The position numbers and the translations under genes were made by a program. A stretch of 64,000 nt of DNA from Prosopocoilus inquinatus (Eukaryota; Arthropoda; Insecta; Coleoptera; Lucanidae), in NCBI GenBank assembly GCA_036172665.1, contig CM069873.1:47834001-47898000 (forward strand), given 5' to 3'. A model generated the notes under the pieces. The model did no database searches. It was not told where the DNA came from and saw only the letters and a list, made by a program, of their open reading frames with translations. How positions within the stretch are numbered: position 1 is the first letter of the stretch; the number at the start of each line of letters is the position of its first letter. Positions 42,685 through 55,583 of the stretch are shown here, one piece after another.

Positions 42685-42931
42685 GAATTCCTGACTTCCG
42701 GTTGGAACCGCGTCTCTCCTCGGATTTCTTCTACTGCCGACGTTTCGTTCTCCATTACAGAAGAACTTCTCAGAACAGTCTCAACGACTTGTGAGAAGCA
42801 GCAGCAAGACCATCAGCAGCAGCACTACCACCAGCAGCAGTCCTGAGGAAGTTCTTCTGCAATGGAGAACGAAACATCGGCAGTAGAAGAAATCCGAGGA
42901 GAGACGCGGTTCCAACCGGAAGCCAGGAATT
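42685..42931. repeat. Foldback element with 90-bp arms and hammerhead-like motif
   Basis: 42685-42773 is inverted at 42843-42931, separated by about 70 bp rich in CAGCAG. The right arm (plus) has CTGAGGA, a paired stem II (GTTCT/AGAAC) and GAAACATC; the left arm (minus) has CTGAGAA, the same stem and GAAACGTC with 5-bp stem I (two G-T wobbles). Each arm thus has one defect in the hammerhead core or triplet context. Resembles Penelope terminal repeats. Confidence 0.6.
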
Positions 42932-44174
42932 TTAGATTCTTTTATTGTTTTATCATATGATGTGTCAGACAGTGATAAATGAAGGTGTTGATTCTTTACT
43001 TGGATCAGGACACTATAACGTATCTGCAAAGATCCAGCGGAAAAACTGTATACACTGAGAATCTTATAAGAATGCACATAGTATTCATCAATGGAAGCTT
43101 TATTACATTATTATTTCCAAATTTATTTTCTTCGCCATGGTTACCGTGCGTTTTTAGTAATGACACTACTGATTTAGAATTGTCAGATAGAATTAAATTG
43201 TTCTCTTGATTTATTGTAAAATGCATACAACCGCCGAAAAAGTAAAAATGTAGGTGCACGTTATTTTCAGATGAAGTTCATTGACAGAGGTCTTTGCGTT
43301 ATTTGCCGCCAAATTTCCGGATAGATCAATTATTCCCTTCTTTAATACTTCCTATGTGCAATTTGTAAATGATTCAGCATTGAGAATTGAGTAGTAACTA
43401 TAGCAACGTAATGTTAAAACCTCTATGTGCAATTTTATATGATTCAGAAATGTATTATCTGATCACGTAATTTTCGTCTATGTGCAGCGTTACAAGATTC
43501 TCACTGTATATTTTGTATGAGAGCTTACGTCATTTTGACGTCACGTTCTCTTGTTTGCGAGTTTGTTCCCTCGATTCGATAATAATAGGCTAGGAGCATG
43601 GGCTTTTTTGACACCGGCTGAAATTTCTTGAGAAAATACTTAATTCATGTCTAAAGAGAAAATAGATGTTTTGGCGGTGCAATTCCGGGCATGTGTTCTA
43701 AAAATTATTTTAAAATCTCTCTGTCTTGCATAAGCTTGTCTCCATAATCTCCTCTCCGTCACACTCACGTGAAATCTCGAACACTTCACTTTTATGGCAT
43801 CATGAATATCTTGTGTAAATGACAGGCGGCATAAAACATCTTGAATTTAATCGAAAAAGTTCAACTTTGCAGTCATCTGACAGCAAGTTTAACCCAACCA
43901 AGAGATCTGTCAGTTTTTGATCACTCAGAAAATCAAATTGAAATATGTTAAAGTTACAAAGGGTATACTTCACTTTAACCAGGCTTTACATTTTTTGAAA
44001 TTTCAGAAAAGAAATATACTTAACGACGATTTCATTTATAGCTATAAATCAAGTATCTTCATAAAAAATATCAGCCGGTATAAAATACTTTGTCAAGAAA
44101 GTCCACTATCTCTCAGTCTATAAGGTCCCTGAATGAGACTCAAAATAGCTCGGTAGGTTCGGTAAGGTAAATTA

Positions 44175-45110
44175 CAGTGTTGTTAAAGATACATTTCTAA
44201 TAGTATCTAGATACAGATTCAGATACTTTCACAAATATGAATCTAGATGCAGATACAGATACTTTTTCCGGAAAATATCTAGATACAGATACAAAAAAAG
44301 TATCTGCAGTATATCAAGATACTTGCAAGCGTAAAATTCAATAACCTATGCAGTAGTGGAGGTACGGTATTATTTGCGATCCAAATCGACTTTTTTGTGA
44401 AAATTGACGAAGTTTTCGTATTAATATGTGAATAATGTACACACTAAAATCTGTGATAACTATTTCATATATTTATATACTATTTCATAACTTTCACAAT
44501 TTTTTTCAGCAGTATGTCTTTTTAAATAGACAATTTATCTATCTTTTTAAATGGACGATTTATTTTTGTAATTAAGTTGATCAATAAGCTGATAAGTAAT
44601 TACCTGGTTTTGTATGAAACCAAGTCAAGTCAACGTAAAATATAAAGTTATCAACAGAATCTAGGATCCTTAGTTGCAACCTTGTTACAGCTAAGAGAGC
44701 GTTCCCATAATCAAGAAAAGTTGATAAAATCAGCAATACAGTCTTTTCCTTTTGATTTTCTCCTTTTGTCAATTATCTTTCCCAATTTTTATAATAATTT
44801 TCAAGTTTCTGAACTATCAAATCGCATTTTAAATAGAACGGTCATTTGACAAACTGGAAAACATAATTAACAAGAGGAGAAAATCAAAAGAAAGAGACTG
44901 TAAAATCAGCAGATCGATCCGCCAAGATCTGCTGTTTTTATGGAAGTTCAAAATGTATCTTAGTATCTCAAATGAATAGATATACTGTAAATGTATCTAG
45001 ATGCAGATACAGTTACATTTTTCAGTAGTATCTGAGATATGTACCTAGATACTCAAAAAGTATTTAGATACTGTATCTAGATACTTGCATCTAGATACTT
45101 AACAACGCTG
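44175..45110. mobile_element. hAT-type MITE (936 bp) rich in TATCTAGATAC
   Basis: Starts CAGTGTTGTTAA and ends with the inverse TTAACAACGCTG. Flanked by exact 8-bp duplications GTAAATTA (44167-44174 and 45111-45118). Many TATCTAGATAC palindromes near both ends, and an inner inverted pair (ACAGTCTTTTCC near 44730 against its inverse near 44890). No coding region recognised. Confidence 0.9.
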
Positions 45111-45118
45111 GTAAATTA

Positions 45119-46778
45119 GTACAAATATTAAACTTCCTGATGTCATTATTTTTATAGGTAAATATGGACTTATTATAAACATTGATATGATTGATCAAAA
45201 CTATAGGGTGGTATGGGATGTTCTATGTAAGTTGATTAATAACAAGTCAGTGATAAATATGAGTCCTCAACATCACTAAAATAATGATCAGATGACGTTT
45301 TTCACGATCTGAGATTAATTTTAAAATTACATAAAAAATCGAAGATGAATGGGAATCATACAAAATTGAGGAAGAGGTACCAATACGTCGACTTTAGAAA
45401 ATTTAGAGTTGATGCTTTAGAAGCAAGGGAGCAGTATCGTATCAGTGGTTTTAAACAAATTTGCATTCAACATAAGTCTTTATCTATTTCTTCTAAATCA
45501 AATACTAATGGTAGATTATTTGTTTGTACATACCCATTTGTTTGTACTTACCGAATCATTTGTAATCTATTAAAAGTTGAACACTGATAACTAATTGCGG
45601 TGATCTCCTAAAATTAACTCCAAACACTAGATTTGAAAAGACAAAAGGCTCTTAAATTATATATAAATTGCTTAAGAAATAATCATGAAACATGTATTTG
45701 CATATCAATCGTTTTGCAAAAAATGATTTTTATCTTTAAATAATCGTTTGAAGATGTAATTTTCAACCCCCCCCCCCCATATCTCATCCCATAAACGATA
45801 ACAACCCCAACTTTAGAAATTCAAATAGCAAAGAACCCCCCCCCCTCATTTAACAGCATTTTTTATGCTGAATACTATAATAAATAAAACTTTTTTAAAA
45901 TCAGTTGATAAATAAAAATAAACAATTAAAGGCTTTAGTATGTCTCATTTTTGCTATCTAATCGTTAAAATAAGTAACAATCACTGTACTATGTAATGTC
46001 AATAAATTCCATTTGATATTTAACAACTTGCAATTGTTTTTGTCGCTTATTACTAGAACCGTAACAATGCCTGCTCGAAAATACGCTCTTTAATTTCAAT
46101 ACATTTCTCTGAATATCTTTATTAACCGATTTTGAAAATGTTTCATTTTCATTAAGTTCAAAGTTGGATTTGCTGGCTCTTAAAATGTAGATTTAAAAAT
46201 AAAAATCAACCTGAGTATTTTTATGAAATCGTTTTCTTAACCATTTTATAGAATTTATCTATTACGTTCGGGAAACAGTGTATAACTAGCGACTGCTTTA
46301 GGTAATATCATTGATACATTAATGATGGGTTTTATTGGATTTTACATAACTCAAATTTTACTATCTTAGGATTTTACTGTATTAGGGTATTAGCTATGTA
46401 ATTAGGCCTGTTTCTTTTACCAGAATATAAAGTTCTAAACCGTCTAATTCGTGTGCAGTGATGAAAATTATATCTAAATTCGTGCATTGCGCTTGCTCAG
46501 TATGGATTCGAACAGTTCAGAACTTGAAATTCTGTCGAAAGGAACATACCTAATATTCTTTATCATATTTAGTTTTATGCAGGATTCCTAGTACTTACCT
46601 AGATATTATAAATTTCAATCTCCTTTCAAGAATTAAATTAACAGATCTTTACTTTTTAACACATTAGAAAGTCACAGAAATATTCTATTGGATCCTAATT
46701 TCCCACATTACAATATCTTGTGCTGGACTGGATTATATTCGGTTCTCTTCCTATATCTAAGCCAAAAACAAAACTCAA
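45119..46778. other. AT-rich DNA, no gene recognised
   Basis: Contains C-runs near 45769 and 45836. The open frame 45345-45587 (80 codons) has no recognisable motif. Confidence 0.45.
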
Positions 46779-48300
46779 TTGTTTTCTTCGTACAATTTCA
46801 TACATACAAAACTGCGTGTAAGATTTTGGGACATCGAAGAACCGTTTCATAGCTCAAAAGTCCCACCGTACTTTGTAGAAACTACTCGTACTCCGGAGCG
46901 TCCTGAGCGTCCTACCCTACTTTGTAGAGCAACTACCTTACTCGTACAACGGAGCGTCCTACCGTACTTTGTAGAAACAACTACTCGTACTCCGGAGCAT
47001 AGATTTGTTGTGAATTTACCGTTCAGAACTGATTCTTCGTCTGCTTTTTTGGTAGGGTAGGGACATGTAAAACGAAATTCTTAGTTTTTATGCGTTACAT
47101 ACGTACTGATAGACTAACATACTAACATAATACGGTATAAAGCAGTAAACTTATAAAATTATGCAGCTCTCTTTTTTTACCTAAAATGCGTTAATATAGT
47201 TTTTTTTTTTTTTAGTTTCTAATGCGGATACAATATTTCCTAATTAATACACTTTTACACAGTACATTAATAAAATATTATACATTTATATTGTTTTGAA
47301 CTTATTCATATAATAAAAGTATTTAGTTTTGTCAGTTAAAAAAAAATAAACTGTGCAGTTACAAAAACTTCATGAAAAATAATCAATAATAAGTATTTAA
47401 CCTGTTATTGCAAAACGTAAAATATTTGAGTACAATACAGTATTTTATACAACAGTTTATTAAACAGTGTTATCCCTCGTATTATACTCTTAGATAAAAC
47501 GTCTCTAACCACTCTGGTTCTAGGTGAGTCCAAAAAGTTAGATCTTAAACGATTCTATTCCCTGAAAATAAAACTTCACACATATCCAAAATTGCGATCG
47601 ATGCACCTTGATTTTATGCATGAGTACAAGGGTACATGTCCAAGTTCAAATTAACTGAATCTTTTAACATTTCTTATTCCCCAGATCGTGGGATCTGACA
47701 TTCAAAATGATCTCATTTCCATCTTTCTTTGATTTCGTAAGCACGTCTTTCCAGACGTTAGTCAAGCTAATGACTTCTGTGTTGATGATTTCCTTTCTGG
47801 AGGCGACTCCATTGAGAAAGTGGATAAAAGATACTATGCTTGTATCCTCACTTCTACAATCGGTTTGTTTTAATCTGCGGAAATAGTCTTCTGACAAACC
47901 TAAGGTACTAAAGGGTCTAATTCCTGACCATTCTTTTAATCATGTGTATTTTCCAGATCATGAAAGTACCAGAACTCTTGGAGTTTATTGGCCCCCTTTA
48001 TCTGACAAACTGAAATACCGTGTCTTCTGAATTAATTATATCAAACTTCAATTACGCGGTTTCTCAGATTCTTCAATGAATGCCTGTTTCTACGTTCGTA
48101 GCATAGATTTATTAGGAGACATATAAATTTCATTGCTAATACCAAAATCCACGGTATCACAACTCAAAACATCTGGGCTGTGTTCGTCAAGTTTCCTCGA
48201 GTAACACCACTGCTTCCTTGTACGTTCATATACTTGAGACAGATGGGATAAACGACGAAGAATTAAGCTTGAGTTTCTTTTGCTCCCTCAATCAGCAGAG
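46779..48300 (+). pseudogene. Decayed BEL/Pao pol fragment: pre-RT, reverse transcriptase and RNase H parts
   Basis: Blocks of a BEL/Pao pol lie in order on the plus strand: VRFWDIEEPFHSS and HRFVVNLPFR (46.82-47.03 kb, start of the RT domain), CVDDFLSGGDSIEKVDK near 47767 (the catalytic-site block; Cys instead of Tyr), then PDHESTRTLGVYWPPLSDK near 47955, and RGFSDSSMNACFYVRSIDL near 48058. All are broken by stops and frame changes. The stretch 46860-47000 also has a short internal repeat of ACTTTGTAGAAACTACTCGT. Apparently the left part of the element whose integrase part is at 58759-59280. Confidence 0.7.
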
Positions 48301-49021
48301 TGGGAACATGGAGAAGATTGATGAAAATTGTTAAAATTCTGCTAGCCTATTTGTACAGTATAACTGTAAAAAAGTGAATACGTTTGTAAATGTGAAAAAA
48401 TGTTAGTAATGGAACACAACTGCATGTATGTATGAAGTTATGAGAGACGCAAATGTAGGTACCATAAAATCTAGAAGATAGGTTTCAAAACTTAAACATA
48501 CTACCGCCAGGTTTAATATTATTTCTTGCAGTATTTCTTTCTATGGCAATATTCTCCATTATTTTAAACAAGTAAAACTATTTGAATTAATCCAATCGTG
48601 TTAATCAAATACAAGAGTTCGCAAACCTACAGGCAGTGGACACGGGCAGTAACCATGCTCGCTGAGCGCTAGCTTTGTGTAACACATGAACAGAGAACAA
48701 ACAATATACCATGAGTTTTCATTTGTATACATAGCAACTGTGTAAACTTTTCTAATAAAGAAACATTGCGTACGTGTAGTTAATGTTTACAGATTGCATT
48801 AAAACAATGCATTGACATATTTATAAAAGTATACACAGTTGCTATGTTTAGAAATAAAAAGAAACTTGTGGTATAGCGCACATCGATTACCCACCCAAAT
48901 TCGTATGCATCAGCTGCTCTTGACCACATCCGGTATTTTATTTCTACCTTCTTAGTAAATGATATTTTACAGGTCAATTTTGTTGTTTATGTTAACCAAG
49001 TAAATGGCAAATTATTGGAAC

Positions 49022-49025
49022 AAAC
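49022..49025. repeat. Gypsy target-site duplication, left (AAAC)
   Basis: Pairs with AGAC at 58291-58294 with one mismatch; 4 bp is usual for gypsy. A related uninterrupted sequence near 30080 (GGAAATAGACC) supports this boundary. Confidence 0.6.
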
Positions 49026-50347
49026 TGCTACCTACCTGTACAGGTATCGCAGGTGATCGCCGTGACAGACGTTTCGGCGTCGCCGGCCAGCCCCAGTGGG
49101 ATAGGGTGGGTAAAACAAAAAAATATATATACTAGCTCTGATCAAACAAACAATAAAACAAAATAAAGGCGCCACTTAATTTCTTTTGGGCTGAAGGGAA
49201 CCGCGGGGAAAAATTAAAAAAAACCACGTCTCATCCAAGATATGTTTTCAATACAGTTTTATTCACAACGAAACAAATAATAAATTTAACATTAATTTTG
49301 CGTCAAAATCGCCAAGAACAAAATATCTAAACTCTGATTAAAGCCGCAACCGCGCTTAAAATATAAACACCACAATCTTCAAATCAAATAACCGGAACGG
49401 TGCGCAAAAAAGAAATAGCAAACAGCAACTTCAAAATGTATCACTACGCAGTATGAAGCTACATGCCGTTTTCCGGTAGCAATGTACGTAAAATGAAATA
49501 ATAAACAGGCCAACCTTATCCCTGCGCGTGTCGCACGTCGGTCGGAGTGTTGATCAGCTCCAAGGTGTCCGCCGGGACTCACGGGATCGTGCCGAAGCGG
49601 GGAATGGCCAACAAAATCAGAAGCTCTTGCCGAAAGCGGCACAGAGGTGAGGGAACCCCTTAACTAAAGCCTGTTAGGAAGAAAGATACGCGATAGAAAG
49701 TGTCGAAGCGATACAGAACAACCAACGACTCACCTGTTCGCAGAACTGCTTGGAAGGGAACAGGTGTAGACAATACGAAAGTATTAATTCTCTTCACGTG
49801 CAACGGGTTAAAGCCAAGAAAAGCTGTTGTTGCCTCCACCCAACATCAATTTTTGGGCGAAAACGTACACAAAGGAAAGCACATCAGCACGAAACGTGTT
49901 GTTACACCGAGAAGAACGAGAACACTTCTGTTCTGACAAAATCGCTTCGCACCGGCGAACGGAAAGAGATGGGGTTAAAACAAGAAGAGATAGGGTGCCT
50001 CCGCCAACCGTGACAGAATCTTACGTGAACGAGGACCAATGGGCTTAAAGACCAGGGTTCAATTTCTGTGTAGCTAACGTGAGAAAGAAATCGCTGATTT
50101 CACAATATGATGCAATAATGCGTAAATCAAAAAGGCTAAATAAAGAATCTATGCGACCGGAGAATTTAACTTTCGTAACCCAAACTTTTCCTTATCCTAA
50201 CTTTTACAGGAAAATGAATAACACGGGGAAATACTTTGAAAGCAAATCGACGGAGCGCAAAGAATTCGCCGGGCGGTCTCTGAAAATAATTTCACGGGGA
50301 ACAATATACAGGGTGATTCGGGGTCGCACAGAAATTGAACGGTAACA
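49026..50347 (-). repeat. Gypsy long terminal repeat (3' LTR in element orientation), 1,322 bp
   Basis: Begins TGCTACC and ends GGTAACA in plus orientation (TG...CA). Nearly identical to 56969-58290: about 16 substitutions by eye and no length change, roughly 1.2%. On the minus strand a purine-rich tract (AGAGGGGGAT) immediately precedes it, as expected of a polypurine primer. The short open frames in it are repeated in the other LTR and are not believable genes. Confidence 0.92.
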
Positions 50348-52406
50348 ATCCCCCTCTTATTACGGTAGAAATTTTGCCACAGGTAAAATTTCTATAGTAG
50401 GCCAGAAGAAAGAGGTCCTAAGACCAAAAGCACAAGTCGAACGACCAAGATCTGCAGCGAGACAAGAAAGGAGCAAAGATATGCAGGGACCAAAAGAAAC
50501 GTGGGGGGGGGGTAATAACAAATGGGGCAACCCAAACGAACGGACAATAAACGCGGACGGAAACTCATAGTCAAAGACTGCGGGAAAAATACAATAAACG
50601 ACGAAAAATTCGGCCAAGCCGCGGGAAAAATTCAAACCAAAAGTTACCCAAACGATACCATGACCACACGGGTCACCGAGCGGATTGGTACGCGACAAGA
50701 ATAACAGAAGAAACTAGACGTCAGGTGGGGTCCGCATGTCGATAAGCATCGGCATCGTCTGACCAAGAAACACCACGCCACCTGGCACAAACAAGAAGAG
50801 GAAGTTAACTATACCAATCCAGAACAGTCCACCGCACGGCCACGAACTGTCCAAGCAGCTTCCGTTGAAACGTTACAAAATCCAAAAACACCAAAAGAGT
50901 TTCCCAGGCAACGTAAAATTTGACGAAATACAAAAGGATGCCGGGACATCCTGGAAAAGACCAACATCACCGAGAAATTTTCTTGGATGACTCAACAAGG
51001 GAAAAAAAAAGAAACCCATCTGCCCAGGACTTGGCCCAAACCACAACCAACCGCGCGCGTGTCACAGACGTTGAGAGGTGGCAGAGCCCTAAGGCTGTAC
51101 CGACCAAGCCTGGAACAGACTGAAACGAAATCAAAACTATAACGGTGAAATAAACTATAGAAATGGCATACTACGATAAGAAATTCGGGACACTATGTAT
51201 GGAATGAGTAAATCATAACAACAAAATGAAGATCCAAACGATCTCGGTCCATCGGAGGTCTTTTCCGAAGAAAATGTAGAAGGTAAAAGGGAAACGAAGA
51301 AGTTTAAACGATCCAAGGATCCAAAAATGTTGCTACCAAAGCAAGTAAAATTCGTGTTCGACTGGTGAGGCCGAAACACGAAGCGATAAGGTACGCTACA
51401 GTACCTGAAGTCACATCCTACTCCCAGGGCAAAACTAAAAATACGGGGAAAGAAATTTTGACAAAGGTTAAATGACTCTAAATCCTGGGGATCCCCTAGT
51501 CACGAGGAGTTGTCAGCTCCGTCACAAAAGTGTCTTCAAAGAAGACTCACAACGATGAATTCCTCGCCACCAACCCTGCGCTCCAGATTCGATACAAGGT
51601 CAAGATTCGTCAAAGGACCAACACAAACCCAACACAGAATTGTCAGCGGAGAAAACACCGTCCCACCAATACGACACAAAAAAAATTAAACTCCTCACAA
51701 CGAGATACGCTCTCGTCAGGCGAAAAACAGTCACAACCGGGAGTTTTCCAAATTCAGAAAAAGTAAACTGAAGAAAGTCGAATCCGGGTAATAAAAAAAA
51801 ATCGAGATGACTAAGTCTCAAAAGGACAGCCAAAAAGGTAGAGGTTACAAGGGGAAGGGGAAAGAAAGAGAGAAGTTGAGGAAGACAGACAACAGGAAAG
51901 TAAAAGTCCTCCAATCGAAACACACCATGCTACAGTTCTGATTCCTCTGAGGAACATCCGATAGCGGTACGTCAGAGAGAGAGGGCAAGCGATACCTTCA
52001 CGGGATCCAGCACGCTTGGAACTCCCACACGCTCTGGCGGGTGCTAAGAGATATCCCAGAGTCGGCAGGGCCGAGCTGATCAATCCGAAAGGGGAAGAGT
52101 TAGAGTAGAAGAAAGGGTGAAACAAGAAGAAAGGAAAGCAATATGCATGTGGATAGAGGCATCTCACGTCACAATCGCGAGGCCTGCCAGACGTCACTCA
52201 TAGCGAAGTTCACGAAAAGAGAGGGCAAGAAGAGTCTTCACGAGATCCGACTCTCTTGTCATTCCCACAACTTCCCCAAACTGCAAGGCGACTTCTCGCA
52301 AACGACTAGACTGATCGAAAAGTACCTCCATCACACGTGAATGTAGAAGATACGTCGGGAGAATTCTAAGGGACCCATCCCGTAGGCCGAAAAAAAACAA
52401 GCAAAT
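50348..52406 (-). other. Gypsy post-pol region without recognisable env
   Basis: Two kilobases between the end of pol and the 3' LTR. It is A- and G-rich on the plus strand, with no believable envelope ORF: no signal peptide, furin site or transmembrane segment in a long frame. A diverged direct repeat is seen at about 51965-52040 and 52200-52270 (AGAGAGGGCAAG...TTCACG...GATCC). Long non-coding tails occur in some gypsy elements; loss of env is another option. Confidence 0.6.
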
Positions 52407-55400
52407 CTACCTATCAGGGTGATCAGGTTTGAGATGTTCAGTGTTCCAAGTACCAAGAAGTATGTTACCATCAAGGTCCTTAAGTTCGTAAGTGTCCGTG
52501 GACACACGTCGATGAACAAGGAAGAGCCCAACAAACTTGTCGGCCAGCTTGGCCGCGAAATGCTTGGAAGCATCGGACAACACAAAATTTTTACGCCACA
52601 CCCGCTGTGCGGGTTGGTAAACTACCTTTCGCCTACGAAGATCATAACAACCCTTGGCCTTCTCATAGGCTTTCTGCAACCTTCCTTGAACTTCCTTATA
52701 AAGAACCGCAAACTTGCCGGTACGAGATTGATTGATCCGTCGGATCTTGAGGAATAACTTCCAGGAGTTCATTCTTTTCGGGGTTAGGATCCGGGGTCAA
52801 ACTACCCTTAAGACACATTTCACGTCCAAAATTCAGGAAATAAGGAGTCACACCAGTAACCTCATGACGCGCCGTTCTCAAAGCACAAGCAACCTTAGAC
52901 AAGAAGAGATCCCACTTACGATGATCTTCCGCCACATAAGCAGTCAACATGGACTTAATCACGCGGTTCACGCGTTCGACAGGGTTTGCTTTTGGATGAT
53001 AGTACGTTGTGTATGCTGAGCGTACCTGATAGGCCGTCAAGAGTTTTTGATAATCCTTAGACTTGGATTGGATTGGACTCCATTATCTGAAATAATGGTG
53101 CGAGGTACACCAAAGACGAGAAAGATGTTTTCCTCGATATGCTGGACGATCTTAGGGGCAGTGGCCTTTCGAAGGGGGAAACATAGGGTGAACTTACCGA
53201 AGCAATCCGTTGCCACCAAAATGTATTGGTACCCTCGAGAAGATCTAGGCAGGGGACCAACAAGATCGACACTAATGACCTCCCAAGGACGTGTGATTTT
53301 CGAGTGACCTGCCATTAGGCCAGCAGGAGCTCTTTGCTCAGGTTTGGTACGAAGACATGTCTGACGCCGGTGGATATACTTTACCACATCAGCATGCATT
53401 TTAGGCCAATAGTACGTTTGAATAATCCTATTAAAGGTCTTATAGATTCCCAGATGACCACTAGTTGGGGAATCGTGTAATTCCTGAAGAATTTTCAACC
53501 GAGATTCCTTCGGGACAACGGGCTTCCATTGAGGTTCTTCCTCAGACATACGATAGTAAGTATTCGTAACAAACTTGTACATTACTTTTCCCTCCACTCT
53601 GAAATTTGGGAATTTTCCGGGAGTCGACTGAATTTTTTTCAGAAGATTTAGGTACCAACTATCTCTGATATTTTCATAATCGATGGAATCTATCACAGGA
53701 ACAGCACGTGAAAGCATGTCAGGGACAACGTGATCTTTCCCTTTTCGATGCACAACACTGAAGTCATACTGTTGGAGGCGCACGGCCCATCGACACAAAC
53801 GACCAGAGGGATTCTGAAGTCGGTTCAACCATAATAGGGAATGCTGATCGATAATAACAGTGAAGTGTGAACCTTCAACATAAGGCCTAAGTTTTTCAAT
53901 TGCCCATAACATTGCAAGAAGTTCTTTTTCCGTGGTGGAATAGTTGTGTTCGGTACGGGTTAAAGAACGACTCAAATAACAAATGACCTTCTCACCTTCC
54001 TCCTGTTGTTGAGTGAGTACAGCTCCGACACCATAGTCTGACGCATCGGTTTGAATGACGAATTCCTTAGAAAAATCAGGACACGATAAGACTGGAGCAG
54101 AAACCAGATGCTCACGAATCTTTTCCCAAGCGTCATCGCAGGTCTCATCCCAATGATGCTTAGAATTTTTCTTAAGGAGATTAGTCAGAGGAGCAATAAT
54201 GGTTGAAAAGCCGTGAATAAATCTGCGATACCATGAGGCAGTTCCTATTAGACGACGGACTTCCCTGACAGTTGTTGGTTTTGGCATCTGTAAGATGGAT
54301 TGAACTTTTTCAGGGTCGACATGGAGTCCGTGTCGATCTACCACGTAGCCTAGGTATTTCAGTTCGCTCAAGCAGAAATTACACTTGTCCTGATTCAGGG
54401 TTAGTCCCGCCTCAGTCAGGCGTTTATGGACTTCGGAAAGTACTTCGAGATGTTTGTCGAAGGTTTGTGTGACGATAATAATATCGTCCAGGTACACGAA
54501 TACATGAGGTTTGAGATCAGCTCCGATCACACAATCTATGAACCTTTGCCATGTTGCAGGAGAATTATGCAACCCAAACGGCATTCGACGGAACTGATAC
54601 AACCCGCGATTCGGAACGGCAAAAGCAGTGTACTGACGAGAACTTTCAGCCACAGGGATTTGCCAATATGCAGACTTGATGTCTAGGGATGACAGATATT
54701 TAGCATCCTTTAGCTTATCCAAGGTGTTGGACACATATGGAAGAGGATATGCGTCTTTCGTGGTTACCTGGTTCAACTTCCGGTAGTCTACGCAGAAGCG
54801 GACTGAACCATCCTTTTTAGGAACCAGTAGGATCGGTGAAGACCAAGCACTCTTAGATTTTTCAACAATACCACATTCCAACATATCGTCAAGTTCCTTG
54901 TTCACCATCGTTTGCCTTGCCGGGGAAATGGGGTAATAACGTTGTTTTATGGGTGGGCTATCAGTATGAATAACGTGTTCCACCAATTTAGTACAACCCA
55001 ATTCACGACCTTTTGAATTGGCAAACAGCTGATTCGTCAAACTACCTAGTTGTTCTTGTTGGGAATCAGTCAGATGACACCAGGAGGTGACATGTTCAAG
55101 AGATGCGACAGATTCATGACCAAACGACCATTCTCCAGAGCGTAAGTCAGGAACGATGCCCATCAGCTTCCAGAAATCAGCTCCCAAAATTAGTGAATGA
55201 GGCAATTCAGGGGCAACGAGTATGTCGATGATCTTAACTCGATCGCGAAGTTGGATAGGGGTAGTCACATTACCAGGACTACCCCAGGGCTGTCCATTTG
55301 CAACAGTACACGAAGTCACGTGCTTTGTGAATGGCAGGTTTAGGGTTTGAAGAATTTCCCATCCTGTCTTCCCAACAATTGTGCGAGATGCACCGGAATC

Positions 55401-55583
55401 GAGGAGACCCAAGAAAGGAATTCCTAAGATGGACACAGATAAGTAGGGTCGCTCATCATTCTGCGCATGAGCAAGGACAAAGTTGAGTACGGGCTGAATT
55501 GTCAAGACTTCGATCGGTTTTGAAACTCGGAAACAACGCACTAGCCGATCATCTACCGCGTCGGTCGGAAGTTTTTTGAACAC
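52407..55583 (-). pseudogene. Gypsy pol: protease, reverse transcriptase, RNase H, integrase
   Basis: The main frame (55583-53037, 848 codons) has the aspartic protease LLDSGASRTIVG (about residue 60), RT with VRFCVDYRKLNQ, then FVYLDDIII (catalytic Asp pair, about 365), RNase H with QTDASDYGVGAV (about 513), the integrase zinc domain (SGHLGIYKTF) and the core SVDLVGPLPRSSRGYQY to SDNG (about 770-830). A frameshift near 53040 and another near 52720 split the integrase, whose C-terminal part continues in 53040-52696 and 52772-52407 (WRKNFVLSDASKHFAAKL). In the zinc domain the first Cys of the CxxC pair is Arg (RRQTC). Overlaps the end of gag by about 30 bp in another frame, as in many gypsy elements. 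Confidence 0.92.

Noticed and set aside
45345..45587. 80-codon frame MNGNHTKLRKRYQY...
   Set aside because: No recognisable motif, no neighbours or repeats to support it; left unassigned.
47664..47897. 77-codon minus-strand frame
   Set aside because: It is antisense to the BEL/Pao RT block read on the plus strand (DFLSGGDSIEKVDK).
49379..50345. Five open frames of 73-88 codons repeated at 57322-58288
   Set aside because: They are in the two LTR copies and repeat only because the LTRs are nearly identical; no domain seen.
50360..52340. Several open frames of 60-128 codons on both strands in the gypsy tail
   Set aside because: Composition-driven frames in purine-rich DNA; none has envelope features or other motifs.
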